DNA of 64,000 nucleotides from the NCBI GenBank assembly GCA_049889495.1, contig JBMHDH010000016.1, positions 1-64,000 of the forward strand. Reading direction: 5' to 3'. Within the stretch, counting starts at the first letter, position 1; each line of letters opens with the position of its first letter. Below, piece after piece: positions 62,720-64,000 of this stretch. The stretch is from UBA685 sp049889495 (lineage in GTDB: Bacteria > Pseudomonadota > Alphaproteobacteria > Puniceispirillales > Puniceispirillaceae). The notes under the pieces are model-generated. The model searched no databases and was not told where the DNA came from. It saw nothing but the letters and a program-made list of their open reading frames with translations. Both the position numbers and the translations under genes were made by a program.

Positions 62720-63142
62720 ATGCAGATAGATTGGGTAAACTTCACACCTTGGGCATCTTTGTCTGGGGGGGTGTTAATCGGCTTGGCCGCTGTGCTGTTA
62801 ATGGCATTTAATGGCAAAATTATGGGGATATCTGGGATTGCTGGTGCAGCTTTGAGCACATCTGAAGGCAGGCCATGGCGGCTTTCTTTTGTGATTGGTG
62901 TGATCATTGGCCCTTTGGCGTATCGCTTTTTGATGGGTGATGTTGAAATGGTGATGGTGGCGTCTCTGCCAGTGCTGGCCATTGCTGGCTTAGCGGTTGG
63001 CATCGGCACTGCGCTTGGCTCAGGCTGCACATCTGGTCATGGGATTTGCGGTATTTCACGGTTTTCTGTGCGTTCAATTGGGGCAACCGTGACCTTTGTT
63101 GCCACTGGCATGGTGACAGTTTTTGTCATCGGCTTAGCGTAA
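62720..63142 (+). CDS. YeeE/YedE family protein, N-terminal half
   Basis: A 140-residue inner-membrane protein with four hydrophobic segments. The conserved IGTALGSGCTSGHGICGISRFS contains the family cysteines that bind sulfur compounds. It is the first half of a YeeE/YedE-type thiosulfate or sulfur-compound importer, which is encoded in two genes here. GAGGGG precedes ATG 62720; the open frame upstream (from 62504) lacks similarity. It is followed after nine bases by the second half. Confidence 0.88.
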   Translation: MQIDWVNFTPWASLSGGVLIGLAAVLLMAFNGKIMGISGIAGAALSTSEGRPWRLSFVIGVIIGPLAYRFLMGDVEMVMVASLPVLAIAGLAVGIGTALGSGCTSGHGICGISRFSVRSIGATVTFVATGMVTVFVIGLA

Positions 63143-63151
63143 AAGGGGGTC

Positions 63152-63577
63152 ATGATTATGATGAAACAATCTTTATCTGCCCTTGTGATTGGCATGATTT
63201 TTGGGTTTGGTTTGGCCTTGGCGGGTATGTTAAACCCTGCCAAAGTACAAGGCTTTCTTGACATAACACGGATTTGGGATCCGTCATTGGCCTTTGTGAT
63301 GGTGGGCGGTATCGGTGTTGCGGCTATTGGGTTTGCTATCCTTCGCCGCAAATCAGCCCCGCTATTTGCTGAGACATTTTCATTCCCACAATTGGTGAAA
63401 ATTGACAGACCTTTATTAGGTGGTGCGGCTTTATTTGGCATTGGCTGGGGTCTAGGCGGTCTTTGTCCTGGGCCAGCCATTGCGGTCTTGTCATTGGCAT
63501 TTTGGCCAGTGATGATCTTTGTTGGTTTTATGGCACTTGGCTTGGTGATTGGGCGTAAATTATCGTCGCGTGCCTAA
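63152..63577 (+). CDS. YeeE/YedE family protein, C-terminal half (DUF6691-type)
   Basis: A 141-residue inner-membrane protein with four hydrophobic segments. GFGLALAGMLNPAKVQGFLDI at the start and GWGLGGLCPGPAIAVL with a conserved Cys mark the second half of YeeE/YedE. AAAGGGGG upstream fits an ATG at 63152, 63158 or 63161; I use the first. Split two-gene forms are common, so this is not a broken gene. Confidence 0.88.
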   Translation: MIMMKQSLSALVIGMIFGFGLALAGMLNPAKVQGFLDITRIWDPSLAFVMVGGIGVAAIGFAILRRKSAPLFAETFSFPQLVKIDRPLLGGAALFGIGWGLGGLCPGPAIAVLSLAFWPVMIFVGFMALGLVIGRKLSSRA

Positions 63578-63619
63578 TGGGATAGAAAGCTTATCTGATT
63601 ACATGATAAAATAGCAGGC

Positions 63620-64000
63620 CTATTGCGTCAGATATCTTGCGATTAGCTGATCTGTGAGGGTTTTAACGGCCTGCTGTTTTTCACAATAGATTTCATAAGC
63701 GGCCTGATAGTCAGTCTCTCCCATCGCATCACATAATGCTTTTTGGAAAAAGGCAGGTGGGACAGCCTCACTCGTTGGGAATTTCATAATGGCCACCAAC
63801 ATGGACAAATGTTGGTAATGGGCCATCATTGTGGTGATGTTTGAGTTGGCCTGTTCTGTATCTTCCAAAAGCGCTTGGCAAAATCCACAATCAATCAGCC
63901 CGCCTGGTCGTTTTTTCATCTCCCATAGGCCATAGGCGTGATCAGCAAGCCGCGTGCGCAGTAATTGCGCATCATTGGCAAGGGCGGCTTTGTCGAGCGG
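63620..64000 (-). CDS. glnE: 3' end of glutamine synthetase adenylyltransferase (partial)
   Basis: The last 126 codons of a gene that enters from the right edge; the frame is open to base 64000. The segment LADHAYGLWEMKKRPGGLIDCGF matches the GlnE pattern around WE-x-K-x-x-GGL-x-D-x-x-F, except that the usual D-I-E-F reads D-C-G-F here. The last 60 residues are helical, as in the GlnE C-terminal domain. GlnE adenylylates and deadenylylates glutamine synthetase under PII control. The D-C-G-F variant is odd because the Glu is normally conserved. Confidence 0.75.
   Translation of the reverse strand, partial: PLDKAALANDAQLLRTRLADHAYGLWEMKKRPGGLIDCGFCQALLEDTEQANSNITTMMAHYQHLSMLVAIMKFPTSEAVPPAFFQKALCDAMGETDYQAAYEIYCEKQQAVKTLTDQLIARYLTQ

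Noticed and set aside
63152..63577. YeeE/YedE as a frameshifted single gene
   Set aside because: Both halves have their own start and ribosome site, and split forms are common in proteobacteria.

Overview
The window reads as an ordinary chromosomal segment of a free-living alphaproteobacterium, most likely a marine heterotroph of the SAR116/Rhodospirillales kind. This assignment is inferred from gene content: a DUF1489 protein, a ScfR/RamB-type regulator, an Entner-Doudoroff operon, a tricarballylate cluster, a glyoxylate-shunt lyase and a bmp-type nucleoside importer. Gene density is high, intergenic gaps are short and many ATGA or TAATG overlaps occur. I see no insertion sequence, phage, CRISPR array or rRNA. 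There is one tRNA, Gly with anticodon CCC.

Layout, bases 1-12.5 kb: a minus-strand cassette of two DUF2589 proteins and the start of a possible Stv-like protein; isocitrate lyase (aceA); a minus-strand signalling group (truncated hemoglobin, SpoIIE phosphatase, PAS-like protein, STAS protein); then housekeeping and accessory singles: 2-hydroxyacid dehydrogenase, ArsC-like reductase, DUF1905 and YdeI proteins, DCC thiol protein, SulP transporter, GST with a Cys-rich tail, GNAT.

12.6-30.4 kb is a catabolic region. It holds a LysE exporter, an agmatinase-family hydrolase, an FKBP-rhodanese fusion, a tricarballylate/aconitate cluster (tcuB, tcuA, GntR regulator, AbrB-type permease, PrpF-like isomerase), a GntR-controlled set with a Gfo/Idh/MocA oxidoreductase, an SsuD-like flavin monooxygenase and an aldo-keto reductase, an aminotransferase, a DUF1989 protein, and 5-oxoprolinase genes pxpC, pxpB and pxpA.

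30.4-43.3 kb: an ABC-F ATPase, SlyX, an ACT-domain protein, the four-gene bmp nucleoside ABC importer with a strong terminator, tRNA-Gly, two tandem Lin0512-family genes, and a cobalamin riboswitch. The riboswitch is followed by a 43-residue membrane peptide gene and a ZnuABC/TroABC-like metal importer, then an HpcH/HpaI aldolase.

43.4-52 kb is a single-direction sugar operon: gap, a ROK-family regulator, zwf, pgl, edd, eda, pgi. It covers the whole route from fructose-6-P or glucose-6-P to pyruvate and glyceraldehyde-3-P, plus GAPDH. Converging on it is a ScfR/RamB-type regulator. Its promoter carries the same 16-bp palindrome, with the same half-site geometry, as the aceA promoter 52 kb away.

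53.7-64 kb: a small unknown protein, a methyltransferase, a DHA2 exporter, aldose epimerase, a YheT-like hydrolase, mgtE, a DUF1489 protein, a secreted nuclease-like protein, an MFS transporter, a split YeeE/YedE pair, and the 3' end of glnE running off the window.

The observations most worth following are the B12-riboswitch metal importer with its unannotated small membrane protein, the shared aceA/regulator operator, the globin-SpoIIE-STAS group, and the DUF2589 cassette at the left edge.
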